This document shows positions 8,601 through 16,473 of a stretch of 48,340 nt of DNA, one piece after another. This stretch comes from a virus: positions 1 through 48,340 of the IMG/VR virus record IMGVR_UViG_3300032047_000027, one strand, 5' to 3'. The position numbers and the translations under genes were made by a program. How positions within the stretch are numbered: position 1 is the stretch's first letter; every line of letters starts with the position of its first letter. The notes beneath the pieces were generated by a model. It did no database searches. It saw nothing but the letters and a program-made list of their open reading frames with translations, and was not told where the DNA came from.

Positions 8601-9951
8601 TTTTTTCTTTGAAGGAAATGTGCCCTTCTTGTTAGTCTGTCAAAATCAGTACGAGGCAGAAACCGTTATGTTAGGCACTCGAATAGTAGGAATTACTGGC
8701 AGTAAAAGAGGCGGTATTGATATAGGAAATACTGTCGTAGGCCCTACTCAAAACAATACTTTTCTTAGACACTATCCACTTAGAGCAAGCTCTATTGAGG
8801 CCAGCAAAGTGGGAGGAAAGATACTTAGTCTCGATGTTGTTGAAGGCGGAAGTGGTCATAGCACCGTATCAGGAGTAACTCTTTTAGGTGGTAGAGGTAG
8901 TGGAGCAACAGCAAATATAACTGCTAGTGGGGGTGTAGTAACTTCCGCAGTAGTGGTTGCCGAAGGTTCTGGGTATGAAGAAGGTGATCTTGTACTTTTA
9001 GGGAGTGGAGCCTCTGCAGCTTTGATGAGAGTAACTATCTATGCTTCAACAAATAAAGGTGAAATACATACTTTAACAATTACTACTCCTGGAAGCGGGT
9101 TTACAAATAACGTTTACAGTAATATATCTCTAACAGGGGGTAGAGGGTCAGGTGCAGTAGCTAATATAACTGTTACAGGGGGCCAAATTACTGGCTGGGA
9201 ACTTACTAACAACGGATTCGCGTACGAACTAGGAGACACGCTTGGAGTAACTGGATTTGGTGGGGCTGTTTTAACTGTTGCATCTATTCATACTTCTATG
9301 GTATACCATCAAAATGCTAACATGACTCCTATGGTTTCTGGGGCTTCGTATACAATGAGAAGTAATTATCACTATAATGTTGTATCTCAAGGCCTCTACG
9401 CGATGAATACTAGAGTAGTAGTGGGTGATAGTGATGCAACTTTAAAGCTTACTCACTTAGATTCAAAAGGTACTTTAGGGCAAGATGATGTAACTGTAGA
9501 GTTTAGTAGAGCTTTAGGTGCTTCTAATGCTTCTATGCTCTCAGGATTTAATTTTCCTGTTACTTCTTTAAATATATCTTTATCGGTTGAGCAAGCTCCT
9601 ATACCTACACCTATTTTATCTGAAGTAAGCTATCCCATAGGATTTAGTAGAAAAGCTATTCAAGTTTCAGGAACTTTCAATGCTTATATGATAGACTCCA
9701 CTTCCACAGGAGATACTAGAAAGTTTTTTATAGAGAGGCTAGAGGATATTAATCCTTTTTCAGATATATCTTTAAACATAGGAGGTACGACAGCTAACCA
9801 AAGCTTGACTATCTCAATCCCCAACGCTTACTTAGATGCACCTACCTTAGAGAGCGCAGATGCTTTAGCTTTCTCGTGTAACTTTACAGGAACCTCTTCT
9901 GGTACCTTAGGGGCTAATGTATCTTCTATTGCACAAATAAAATACAACTAA
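5605..9951 (+). CDS. Giant tail tube-related protein with a very large insertion
   Basis: The 1448-residue product is a paralogue of the tail tube protein at 4147. Its first 180 residues align by eye: FYFGKELKVYLESSSG against LFFSRDTKLYIELIDN, AEWSFVTNIRPYS against AEFSFSTYVRPIK, SILWEYFTGSS against EVLWALFTGDS. The last 150 residues also align: AIQVSGTFNAYMIDS against SITGSFTCYLNTA, SLNIGGTTANQSLTISIPNAYLD against the equivalent C-terminal strands. About 1000 residues are inserted between these halves, mostly Gly/Ser/Thr/Asn-rich beta structure, with two GSGY-type repeats near the end. It may form specialised rings of the tube or a decorated tube. The start ATG 5605 has poor ribosome-binding sequence. 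No promoter is evident before it. Confidence 0.7.
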   Translation: MSDTFYFGKELKVYLESSSGKYWRISVEAPPTFSQSAATENVAVQAMPQINASAQTNSSYTLKNFKTEFNAAEWSFVTNIRPYSNSGNKQSAESILWEYFTGSSEDVAAAHTDNQFSLKETYPTFTLHFIYSNNKGYKITGCTVTKADINVDTASVGKIAWSGSGLKLEEAELAPPAQIENSAHLAGTTYLTNKFSTLTSALPATPPSGGLVLNQTAFGTTHANMDDTGNTISADKTQNFGINFWGVANSSRVVFNKSSFSSAKNWNDFHYFVFDTNHTGIGLNIYNKYVTATLKDGDQIKIQKDANNYGIYEIEKYHLPQTDETGGNETSVGQALGSLSLNNLADSGYINNAVDASHYFFLAPQTDNYKNNHTNVTNFNAKFEKTGMIVSKAQSVNLSDGTSKWFAGSQSIDQSKTEHTVSSDVSNSAVVPVTSTTGAAAGEGFYWPGIDYTTLQHNDVNEWGIKISSVDSTANTLTLTEPVTISSQTKVYTHLRPLDQADIGHPGYVSATHAHAAFGSGIWYVPKGYGSRITPLHDFDATYYADVTGTSSSSSSGGYQDASLGYLTGTATKYASTFIAATAGQGKRIRATKASVVGAIKDEGCLAANSMLASKRLARFSPRGHPTKFILFAPYRQPTYIKVYQYLQAPVTTKFVKKSDNSGYYQSDGSTEITAYEPTIPANMWLNQEELSFSLPLNDSDINNATEENAAYIIESDTELCGLAFGQDTFDGQSGDEDWWPLAPMTNNSDKIVTDDSDNYYILIDHEAGSANISLSDTLNSGINNRMKTGRISVSGHTGEFAVFQVADGSGGDGMPYLPATKLGDTYVWPEAILNQYEISAYFPDYTAGTGNGYTTANIYVRTAAQKATKDGGAGESEGIDGTSGTYIYKHAVTGDSTSLTAPKVMRGDRTGLTHPDVTIEISSTGTINAGNAISITSLSTITGVRGGRFQLNGTGPYYHIIDADAGNNEIYLEENITLGGSAQNITISTQFLENMTGPFFFEGNVPFLLVCQNQYEAETVMLGTRIVGITGSKRGGIDIGNTVVGPTQNNTFLRHYPLRASSIEASKVGGKILSLDVVEGGSGHSTVSGVTLLGGRGSGATANITASGGVVTSAVVVAEGSGYEEGDLVLLGSGASAALMRVTIYASTNKGEIHTLTITTPGSGFTNNVYSNISLTGGRGSGAVANITVTGGQITGWELTNNGFAYELGDTLGVTGFGGAVLTVASIHTSMVYHQNANMTPMVSGASYTMRSNYHYNVVSQGLYAMNTRVVVGDSDATLKLTHLDSKGTLGQDDVTVEFSRALGASNASMLSGFNFPVTSLNISLSVEQAPIPTPILSEVSYPIGFSRKAIQVSGTFNAYMIDSTSTGDTRKFFIERLEDINPFSDISLNIGGTTANQSLTISIPNAYLDAPTLESADALAFSCNFTGTSSGTLGANVSSIAQIKYN
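8812..9288 (+). repeat. Two tandem GSGY-type beta repeats inside the giant tail protein
   Basis: Two units of about 80 residues (8812-9057 and 9058-9288) share the pattern GSG, then LTGGRGSGA-ANIT, then a GG turn and GSGYE-GD or GFAYELGD. Repeats of this kind are common in tail proteins of marine phages. They are diverged at DNA level, so old. Confidence 0.7.
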
Positions 9952-9962
9952 AAAAATACTTC

Positions 9963-9991
9963 TTGACTTTTTAACTCTATTGAATTATACT
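9963..9991 (+). promoter_or_regulatory. Sigma70-type promoter inside the tail module
   Basis: TTGACT at 9963-9968 and TATACT at 9986-9991 are separated by 17 bases. The 5' side reads ATACTTCTTGAC, close to the AATAGTTCTTGAC box of the minus-strand promoters. It lies in a 91-base gap and would drive the third tube-like gene, chaperones, tape measure and tail tip. Confidence 0.8.
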
Positions 9992-10042
9992 ATAGGATAT
10001 AAAAATCAAACGTGGTCGTAGACCTGGTCAAAAGGGATAGTT

Positions 10043-11125
10043 GTGGATATTTATCATCATTTAGAAAACACCAAAGTTTACCTTAGACCTTCTACGGGAT
10101 CTGACGTATATGAGCTGGACGTATTAGCTTCAGGGGCAAGTTTCTCGCAGACCTTTACAGAAAATACATACTCAGAAAAGACTTTACATAATCCAGCTCA
10201 TTTAGTAAATAACGGCAACATTAAAAAAGCAAATGCAGCTTCATTTAGCTTTGCAGTTCCTTTGCTAAAGGAGTCAGATTTTGATACTCCAGTTTTTAAT
10301 ATGCTAGTAGACCTAACCTCAGAAAATACTCTAAAAACTTTTGATATATGGTTTATAGATCAAAGCAAGGCTTTTTGTATAGAAACTTGTGTATTTACAA
10401 ATGGTGCATTTACAATGCAAGCAGGAGTTGCTTTAAGCATAGCTCTTTCTGGACAAGGAGCTAAATTAAGCTCCGCAGACAACTCAGGCGTTGAGATAAT
10501 TACAGGTACTACCGTTAATTTTGCGAACATAACTAATGATATTTCTGATTTTCCTGTATTTAGTTCCAACAATTTGCAGCTAAGGTCTTCAACAAGAACC
10601 TTTCTTCCTTTGACCAAAGTACTGGTTCAGAGAAATAGTGCGTATACAACTAGTTCAGGTGTAATAACAGAAGTAGCTAATGCAGAGGAGAACCTTTTAT
10701 CCTCCTCTATGGAGATACAGAACAATATTCAATGGGTACCTCATAATACGGTACAGGGTGCAATAACAACAACAACTAAAGAAAACGCTCAGTACCCCAC
10801 GGCCTTCACCTTGCAAGATAGAGTAGTTTCTGGTAACGCGAGATGGGCAATGGACACACGAGACGCCACAGAAGCAGTAAATAACTTTTCAAATAGTTCC
10901 GCAAATGGAGGAGCAAATGGACAGTTTTACGAAAACAGTGCTTGGACTACAGCGGCATTTAGTAACATAGCTGGCACAGATTATGGTATAACTTTTAAAT
11001 CGGCAAATGGGGTAAATATTACAAGTAGGGTTACTCCAGGAGCTTTTTACACGATGGATATGGATTGGAGACTTGCTACTAATTCAAGTTCTATCTCTAA
11101 CTTACTAACCTACACAACAGCCTAA
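10043..11125 (+). CDS. Third tail tube-related protein
   Basis: This 360-residue protein starts at GTG 10043 with AAAGGGAT upstream. Its N-terminus (NTKVYLRPSTGSDVYELDV, then GASFSQTFTENTYSEKTLHN, AASFSFAVPLL) follows the same strand order as the two tube-related proteins before it, and the C-terminus (GAFYTMDMDWRLATNSS) corresponds to the last strands of their second domain. It therefore looks like a compact two-domain tube paralogue. It may be a minor tube ring near the tip or the head. It is the first gene after the promoter at 9963 and precedes the chaperone genes. Confidence 0.6.
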   Translation: MDIYHHLENTKVYLRPSTGSDVYELDVLASGASFSQTFTENTYSEKTLHNPAHLVNNGNIKKANAASFSFAVPLLKESDFDTPVFNMLVDLTSENTLKTFDIWFIDQSKAFCIETCVFTNGAFTMQAGVALSIALSGQGAKLSSADNSGVEIITGTTVNFANITNDISDFPVFSSNNLQLRSSTRTFLPLTKVLVQRNSAYTTSSGVITEVANAEENLLSSSMEIQNNIQWVPHNTVQGAITTTTKENAQYPTAFTLQDRVVSGNARWAMDTRDATEAVNNFSNSSANGGANGQFYENSAWTTAAFSNIAGTDYGITFKSANGVNITSRVTPGAFYTMDMDWRLATNSSSISNLLTYTTA

Positions 11126-11134
11126 GGAGGCTTT

Positions 11135-11569
11135 ATGCAACTTAAAAATTTAATTATTGATAGTAAATCGGCATGGGTAGATTTCCCCGGCCTAGACGGA
11201 TTCTCCGTAGAAGCAGTAAATTTATCCAGAAAAGAATTACAGAATCTTAGAAAAAGGTGTGTAACTCAAAAACTGGATAGAAAGACTCGACAAATGGAAG
11301 AAGTTTTAGACGAAGAAAAATTTGTAGAATACTTCACAGAAGCTACCATTAGAAACTGGAAAGGTTTAACCTTAGCTCACTTAGAGACTTTAATCTTAAT
11401 TGATACCACTGATAAAATAATGACAACTGAACTTCCATATAGTTCGGAAAATGCTCAAATTTTAGTCGCCCAATCAACAGAATTTGATAATTGGCTCAAT
11501 GAGGTAGTCTTTGATTTAGATAACTTTCGTACAGGATCAGAAGAAGGAATTCTGGAAACGACTAGATAG
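11135..11569 (+). CDS. Tail assembly chaperone, short form (gpG-like)
   Basis: This 144-residue protein sits just before the tape measure gene, where phages encode the chaperone that coats the tape measure during tail assembly. It is mostly helical and acidic (RKELQNLRKRC, EEKFVEYFTEATIRNWKGLT, ENAQILVAQSTEFDNWLNEVVFDL). The last sequence resembles other phage chaperones that end with an FDNWL/ANE-type helix. AGGAGG precedes the ATG at 11135. A second frame, open over 11520-11915, overlaps the end and is reached only by frameshifting, as in lambda G/GT. Confidence 0.75.
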   Translation: MQLKNLIIDSKSAWVDFPGLDGFSVEAVNLSRKELQNLRKRCVTQKLDRKTRQMEEVLDEEKFVEYFTEATIRNWKGLTLAHLETLILIDTTDKIMTTELPYSSENAQILVAQSTEFDNWLNEVVFDLDNFRTGSEEGILETTR

Positions 11570-11915
11570 ATTTTTTAAAAACGCAGACTCAAATGTAGAT
11601 GCGAATAAATATTTTGAAATTTGTGAACAACTAGGCCAAGAGATAGATTGGGACAGGGTCCCAGTTACTTGGGAAGAGTTACCAGTAATTGCACACGATG
11701 CAATTAATATTTTTAATATGTTAGGCGACAGGATAGTTGCTGACATAGGATATATAGGAAAAGATTATAGCAACTTATCTGTACTTATGGAAGTTTGTTA
11801 TATAGAGGATAAAGAGCTTTTCTTAGAAATATTATACTGGTTAGACTCAAGAGCTATCAAACAAAACGCAGAGCAAATGAAGCGGGAGCGAGATAAGCTA
11901 AAGAGAAAGAAATAG
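11520..11915 (+). CDS. Frameshift extension of the tail assembly chaperone (gpT-like)
   Basis: This frame is open from 11520 (after a stop at 11517) to TAG at 11913-11915, encoding about 131 codons. It has no ATG, GTG or TTG before 11718, yet codons from 11541 on read as good protein (KKEFWKRLDRFFKNADSN, then DRVPVTWEELPVIAHDAI). It can only be made as an extension of the gene at 11135. The shift is +1 (or -2), unlike the -1 of lambda. The slip must occur between 11520 and the stop at 11567. TTT-C at 11525-11528 is the clearest +1 candidate, because tRNA-Phe reads both TTT and TTC. The fused product would be about 259 residues. The end is helical and Lys-rich (EQMKRERDKLKRKK). The tape measure GTG overlaps the stop. 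Confidence 0.75.
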   Translation: MTFVQDQKKEFWKRLDRFFKNADSNVDANKYFEICEQLGQEIDWDRVPVTWEELPVIAHDAINIFNMLGDRIVADIGYIGKDYSNLSVLMEVCYIEDKELFLEILYWLDSRAIKQNAEQMKRERDKLKRKK

Positions 11916-14900
11916 TGGCTAAAACAGTAGAAATTAAGATTAAAGTCAACGATGACGGTAGTCTATCTATGGTGGAAAAAGAGGCTAAAAAAGCCTCTAA
12001 AGCCACAGACAATCTTGGAAAAGCAACAGACGCTACTACCTCTAAACGCAACAGATTTCATAAAGGGGAAAAGGGCGTAGCAGGTGCTACAAGTAATTCT
12101 ACTAAAGCTTTTGCCAAACAAGCTCAAACAATTAATGGGGGCAGCTCCTCTTTAGTTGGTGCTTATGCTACTCTTGCTGCAAACGTCTTTGCTTTAAGTG
12201 CTACTTTCCAATTTTTGAAAAGAGCTGCTGATGTAAGCAACTTGGAAAAACAACAAGTAGCTTATGCTGCCACTACAGGTACGGCACTACAATCAATTAC
12301 TGCTAGATTAAGAGAAACTAGTGACGGAATGTTAGGTTTTCAAGAAGCCGCTTCTGCCGCAGGTATTGGTCTGGCAAAAGGGTTTACTCCCAGTCAGCTA
12401 AACAACCTTGCTGTAGCTGCACGTAAAGCGTCTACCGCCCTTGGTAGAGACTTTGGCGATGCTTTCGATAGACTACTTCGTGGTGTATCAAAAGCAGAAC
12501 CTGAACTTCTTGATGAATTAGGTATTACTTTAAGACTCGAGTCTGCTACTAGAAGGTACGCGGACGCTCTTGGCACGAGTAAAGATAAGCTAACAGAATC
12601 TCAACGAAGCCAAGCGGTTTACGTAGAAACTATGAGGCAGGCCAATGACTTGTTTGGACAAGTCGAGCCTCAAACTAATGCCTTTATAAAACTCGCAAAA
12701 ACTTTTGAAGATATGGCAAAAGCAGGTACGGAACTTGTACTGCCTTTCTTTGAAGGATTTGCTAATATGATATCTAGTAACATGGTTGCAGCTCTAACAG
12801 TATTCGGAGCTATAGCTACTAGTATATTTAAAATGATGTTTTCCTTTGAGGCTGTTGGAGCAGCAACAGAAAAGTATGACCAAGCAACTACGGCAGCTCT
12901 TAAAAATACTCAAGCAGAGCTTGAAAGCACAAAAAGAGCTATAAAAGCCACAGAAGATAGCCAAAAGAAAGCAGCAAAGACTGCACAAAATGCTGCAAAA
13001 CGATCAGGTGTTAAAGGCGGCCTAATCGGCAAACTTGCTTCTGGCAAGAAAATGAATGCTCAACAATTAGGGCAAACTCGTGCCATGCTTAAAAGAGCAG
13101 AAGAAGACTTTAAAAACCATGGAGAAGTCAGATCAAAAATACTTAAAAATGTAGATATAAAACATATTCGTACTATGCGCAGGTCTTTAGACTTACAAGT
13201 AAAACTTGCTAAAAAAGCAAATAAACAACAAATAGGCATGTTTAAAAAATTAGGAATGAAAGGCAGAAGAGCATATCTCAGCCTGAAAAAACGAGGAATC
13301 TCAACATTTAAAGCTATTGGTAATGCCTCAGTAAAAGCCGGTAACCTAATAAATAAAGCCATGAGAATGGCGGGTGTTGTTGGAGTTTTCTTAATGGTAT
13401 GGGATGTGGCAAAGAAAGTAATATCAGCACCTTTTTCTATAATCAAAAGTATACTCTCTGCATTAGATACAGCAATTAATGCAGTAAAAACAGGTATAGC
13501 TAATATGATAAACGACCTTCCTGACTGGGCGAAAAGATTAATGGGGTTAGACGACACTAAGCCTGTTAAGTTTGGCGTAACAGACATGGCGGGTTCTTTT
13601 GAAAATAGCGGGGTTGGAACATTTCTAAGACAGTTTGAAGAAGTAAGAAAGTCATCTGAGGACAACAAAGAAGCCATGGATAATTTTAGAGATGCTATAA
13701 AAACCATGGGTGAAGATGCTACTGCAGTTATAGAAGGCTTAGATAATTTAACTGGAAAAGCTAGAGAAAAAGCAGTTCTAACTTCTATGCAAACTCTTGA
13801 TGTTGCAGGAGCTATGAGAAAAGCAGATGAAACCGCTGCGCTTGGTAATATGGATAAGCGTATATCTAGAGCGCAAGGCAAAGCAAATGCTGCGGAAGAC
13901 CCCGATGAGAAGAAAAGGCTACAATCAGAAGTCGAACATCTGAAGAAACTAAGAGCACAAATAGAAAAAAGAGCTGTTAAGCAAAGAGCAGAACTTCAAG
14001 CCCATTTCGAATCTATAGGGCTAGCTAATCTATCAGAAGGATTAGCACAAGCCGTAGAAGAGTGGAACACAGAAACTGCAGAAAACCTAACTATGGCCGC
14101 ATCTGCTGGCTTGACAGGAATAAAAGCATTAAACGATGAAGTAGATAATCTTGCTACTTCTATGGCTAGTGGTGATTTATTAACTGCGGAAATTGTTTTA
14201 AAGAAACTAAAAAATCAAGCAGAGGTAACTGGTACTGCATTGAAGAAGTCAGGTGAGGGTGCAGAGTTAGCAGCAGACGCTACAAAAACCTACTCCGATG
14301 CATTTAAAGACGAAGGTGGAACAGATAAAGTACTAGAGGATATAATAGCCTATAACACAGCTCTTAGAGCTAATGCAGAAGCTATGATGGTTGTGAACGC
14401 TTTGGGCAAAGAGCGAGGAGCAATAGTAAAAGCCAGACTAGACGTTGAAAAAGCAGATCTTGATATAGAACAAAATAGGCTCCAACAGCTAAGAGAAGGG
14501 ATAAAGCCTGAAGAGTTGTTGAAGCTACAAAGATTAGAGAAAGAACTAAAACTAAAGAAACAAATTGCTGAAATTGCTGTAGTTACTAATGAGCAAGGTA
14601 GTTTTATGGGCTCTATAAAAAAACAGTCAGCTGTACTACCTGGAGCAGTAGCAGCATATACTAAAGAGGGTGCGACTGTAGGAGACAAAGCAGGAGCATT
14701 AGCTGACTTTGCAAGCCCTCAGTTAGAAGAACTAAAGAAATTAGGTCCTGATGGCGAGTATATGGCATCAGTCACAGAAGGAGCTTTAGCTATAACAGAA
14801 AGCTTTAGTACTGCATTCGAAACCATTAAGGAAAAAGGGCTAGACTCTGGAGAAGGAATATCTGCAGCTCTTGGTGCTGGGTCTGCGTTGATGCAGAACA

Positions 14901-15688
14901 TGATGAAAATGAGTGCTGCTCAAACTAAGAAGAAAGTTTCAGATATAGATAAACAAATTGCTGCAGAAAAGAAACGAGATGGCAAATCAAAAGAAAGTGT
15001 AGAGAAGATCAAAAAACTTGAGAAGAAAAAAGAGGACTTAAAACGCAAGCAATTTGAAAGAGAAAAGAAAATGAAAATGGCTCAAGTTGTTATGGCAACT
15101 GCACAAGCAGCAATGCAAGCAGCTTCCGCCCCTCCAGGTCTGCCTTGGACCGCTCCTTTTGTTGCGATGGCGATTGCTATGGGTGCGGCTCAACTTTCTG
15201 CAATTAAGAAATCTACTTACGAAGGTGGAGGAGATACTGCAAGTGCAGGAGCTTCCGCGAAGAATAGTGTATCTGCAGGACAGCGAAGCAATACTGTAGA
15301 CTTAGCACAATCTAGAAGCGCAGTAGGAGAACTTGGATATGCGAGAGGAAGAGAGGGTATAGGCAATATTAATAACTTCACCCCCGCTTTCTCTGGAGCA
15401 AGATATAGAGCAGGTGGCGGCAGTACTGGATATATGGTAGGAGAACAAGGACCTGAATTATTTATGCCAGATACTCCAGGTACAATAGTTCCTGCAGGAG
15501 AAGTATCAAGTGCCGGAGGCGTTTCAAATGTAAATATCTCTATCTCAGCAATAGATGCCGCAGGAGTAGAGGACGTATTAATGAATCAACGAGCAAATAT
15601 AATCTCAATGATAAGAGAATCCGCTAATGAAGTAGGAGAACAATTCTTAGAAACTGTAGACACTATTAGCGAAGGAGCTAGATCATAA
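11915..15688 (+). CDS. Tape measure protein
   Basis: Sets the tail length and is ejected with the DNA. The 1257 residues are long alpha-helical, Ala/Lys/Glu-rich segments, with hydrophobic stretches at about 485-510 (GVVGVFLMVWDVAKK) and 1059-1090 (AAMQAASAPPGLPW and following). The C-terminus at about 1173-1195 carries the family signature GEQGPELFMPDTPGTIVPAG. The GTG start at 11915 overlaps the chaperone stop by one base. At the usual 1.5 angstrom per residue the tail would be near 190 nm; this is an estimate from the known rule. The N-terminal region (residues 70-200) resembles other tape measure N-termini (QEAASAAGIGLAKGFT). Confidence 0.92.
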   Translation: MAKTVEIKIKVNDDGSLSMVEKEAKKASKATDNLGKATDATTSKRNRFHKGEKGVAGATSNSTKAFAKQAQTINGGSSSLVGAYATLAANVFALSATFQFLKRAADVSNLEKQQVAYAATTGTALQSITARLRETSDGMLGFQEAASAAGIGLAKGFTPSQLNNLAVAARKASTALGRDFGDAFDRLLRGVSKAEPELLDELGITLRLESATRRYADALGTSKDKLTESQRSQAVYVETMRQANDLFGQVEPQTNAFIKLAKTFEDMAKAGTELVLPFFEGFANMISSNMVAALTVFGAIATSIFKMMFSFEAVGAATEKYDQATTAALKNTQAELESTKRAIKATEDSQKKAAKTAQNAAKRSGVKGGLIGKLASGKKMNAQQLGQTRAMLKRAEEDFKNHGEVRSKILKNVDIKHIRTMRRSLDLQVKLAKKANKQQIGMFKKLGMKGRRAYLSLKKRGISTFKAIGNASVKAGNLINKAMRMAGVVGVFLMVWDVAKKVISAPFSIIKSILSALDTAINAVKTGIANMINDLPDWAKRLMGLDDTKPVKFGVTDMAGSFENSGVGTFLRQFEEVRKSSEDNKEAMDNFRDAIKTMGEDATAVIEGLDNLTGKAREKAVLTSMQTLDVAGAMRKADETAALGNMDKRISRAQGKANAAEDPDEKKRLQSEVEHLKKLRAQIEKRAVKQRAELQAHFESIGLANLSEGLAQAVEEWNTETAENLTMAASAGLTGIKALNDEVDNLATSMASGDLLTAEIVLKKLKNQAEVTGTALKKSGEGAELAADATKTYSDAFKDEGGTDKVLEDIIAYNTALRANAEAMMVVNALGKERGAIVKARLDVEKADLDIEQNRLQQLREGIKPEELLKLQRLEKELKLKKQIAEIAVVTNEQGSFMGSIKKQSAVLPGAVAAYTKEGATVGDKAGALADFASPQLEELKKLGPDGEYMASVTEGALAITESFSTAFETIKEKGLDSGEGISAALGAGSALMQNMMKMSAAQTKKKVSDIDKQIAAEKKRDGKSKESVEKIKKLEKKKEDLKRKQFEREKKMKMAQVVMATAQAAMQAASAPPGLPWTAPFVAMAIAMGAAQLSAIKKSTYEGGGDTASAGASAKNSVSAGQRSNTVDLAQSRSAVGELGYARGREGIGNINNFTPAFSGARYRAGGGSTGYMVGEQGPELFMPDTPGTIVPAGEVSSAGGVSNVNISISAIDAAGVEDVLMNQRANIISMIRESANEVGEQFLETVDTISEGARS

Positions 15689-16473
15689 TGGCAACTTTTA
15701 CAAATTATTCAAATCTTCTTCCTGATCCAAACAACAGTATAGCGGCTGACGGAAGTACAACTTCTTCTAACACCGGATACTCTGCAGGCCCGGGGTTTGC
15801 TTCCGTATCTTTGAAGTCAGAACTTCCTGCCCAAACTACCAGAACTAATTCAGGCAGTACTATTGTACGAAATATACAGGGCCATAAATGGAATATGTCA
15901 ATTACATATAATGCTTTAACTCGTGCTCAGTTTGAGCCTTTGTATGCTTTTTTACTACAACAGAAGGGAGCAACTTCTTCTTTCTTTGCAGAGTTGCCTC
16001 AATATAAAACTGTTCAAAATGCTGCTTGGAATACCTTTCTAACTACAGGGAATAATAGTGGAGCACAACTTATAAAAACTACAGCTGCTGTAGCTGCAGG
16101 AAAAGATAACTTTCTTATAACAAATAGCTCCGGAACAACACTAGACTCCACAGGCTCAAGCAGCCAGGGAACTCCAAGTATTGGAGATATATTTTCAGTA
16201 GTGGATGCAAATAATAGTAATCATGTAAAAGTTTATATGATTACTAGAGTAGAAACTAATGCTAACCATAATACGGCAGAAGGAGCAGTATCTGCTTCAC
16301 AAATGAGACTACATTTTACTCCGGGACTACAAAAAGAAGTAAGTGCATCTAACTCGATAAAATTTAACAACGTACAATTTAGAGTACTAAACAAGACAAA
16401 AGAGATAAGTTACAATTTAGACGTTAATAATCTATATAAAATTTCTCTCAATCTGGAAGAGGCTCAACCGTAA
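15688..16473 (+). CDS. Probable distal tail or minor tail protein
   Basis: This 261-residue protein lies between tape measure and tail-tip genes, overlapping each by one base, in the slot of lambda gpM or of Dit proteins that link tube to tip. It is beta-rich. Residues 60-90 (GHKWNMSITYNALTRAQFEPLYAFL) read like the part of minor tail proteins that compares strands with an aromatic-rich helix. The middle carries a Gly/Ser-rich segment (AGKDNFLITNSSGT) that looks like an inserted beta domain. The exact family is not certain. Confidence 0.55.
   Translation: MATFTNYSNLLPDPNNSIAADGSTTSSNTGYSAGPGFASVSLKSELPAQTTRTNSGSTIVRNIQGHKWNMSITYNALTRAQFEPLYAFLLQQKGATSSFFAELPQYKTVQNAAWNTFLTTGNNSGAQLIKTTAAVAAGKDNFLITNSSGTTLDSTGSSSQGTPSIGDIFSVVDANNSNHVKVYMITRVETNANHNTAEGAVSASQMRLHFTPGLQKEVSASNSIKFNNVQFRVLNKTKEISYNLDVNNLYKISLNLEEAQP

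Noticed and set aside
13060-13881. Open frame of 273 codons on the minus strand
   Set aside because: It lies wholly antisense to the tape measure gene; its composition (Ser/Ala/Phe/Ile-rich) reflects the Ala/Lys/Glu codons opposite. No ribosome site or family resemblance.
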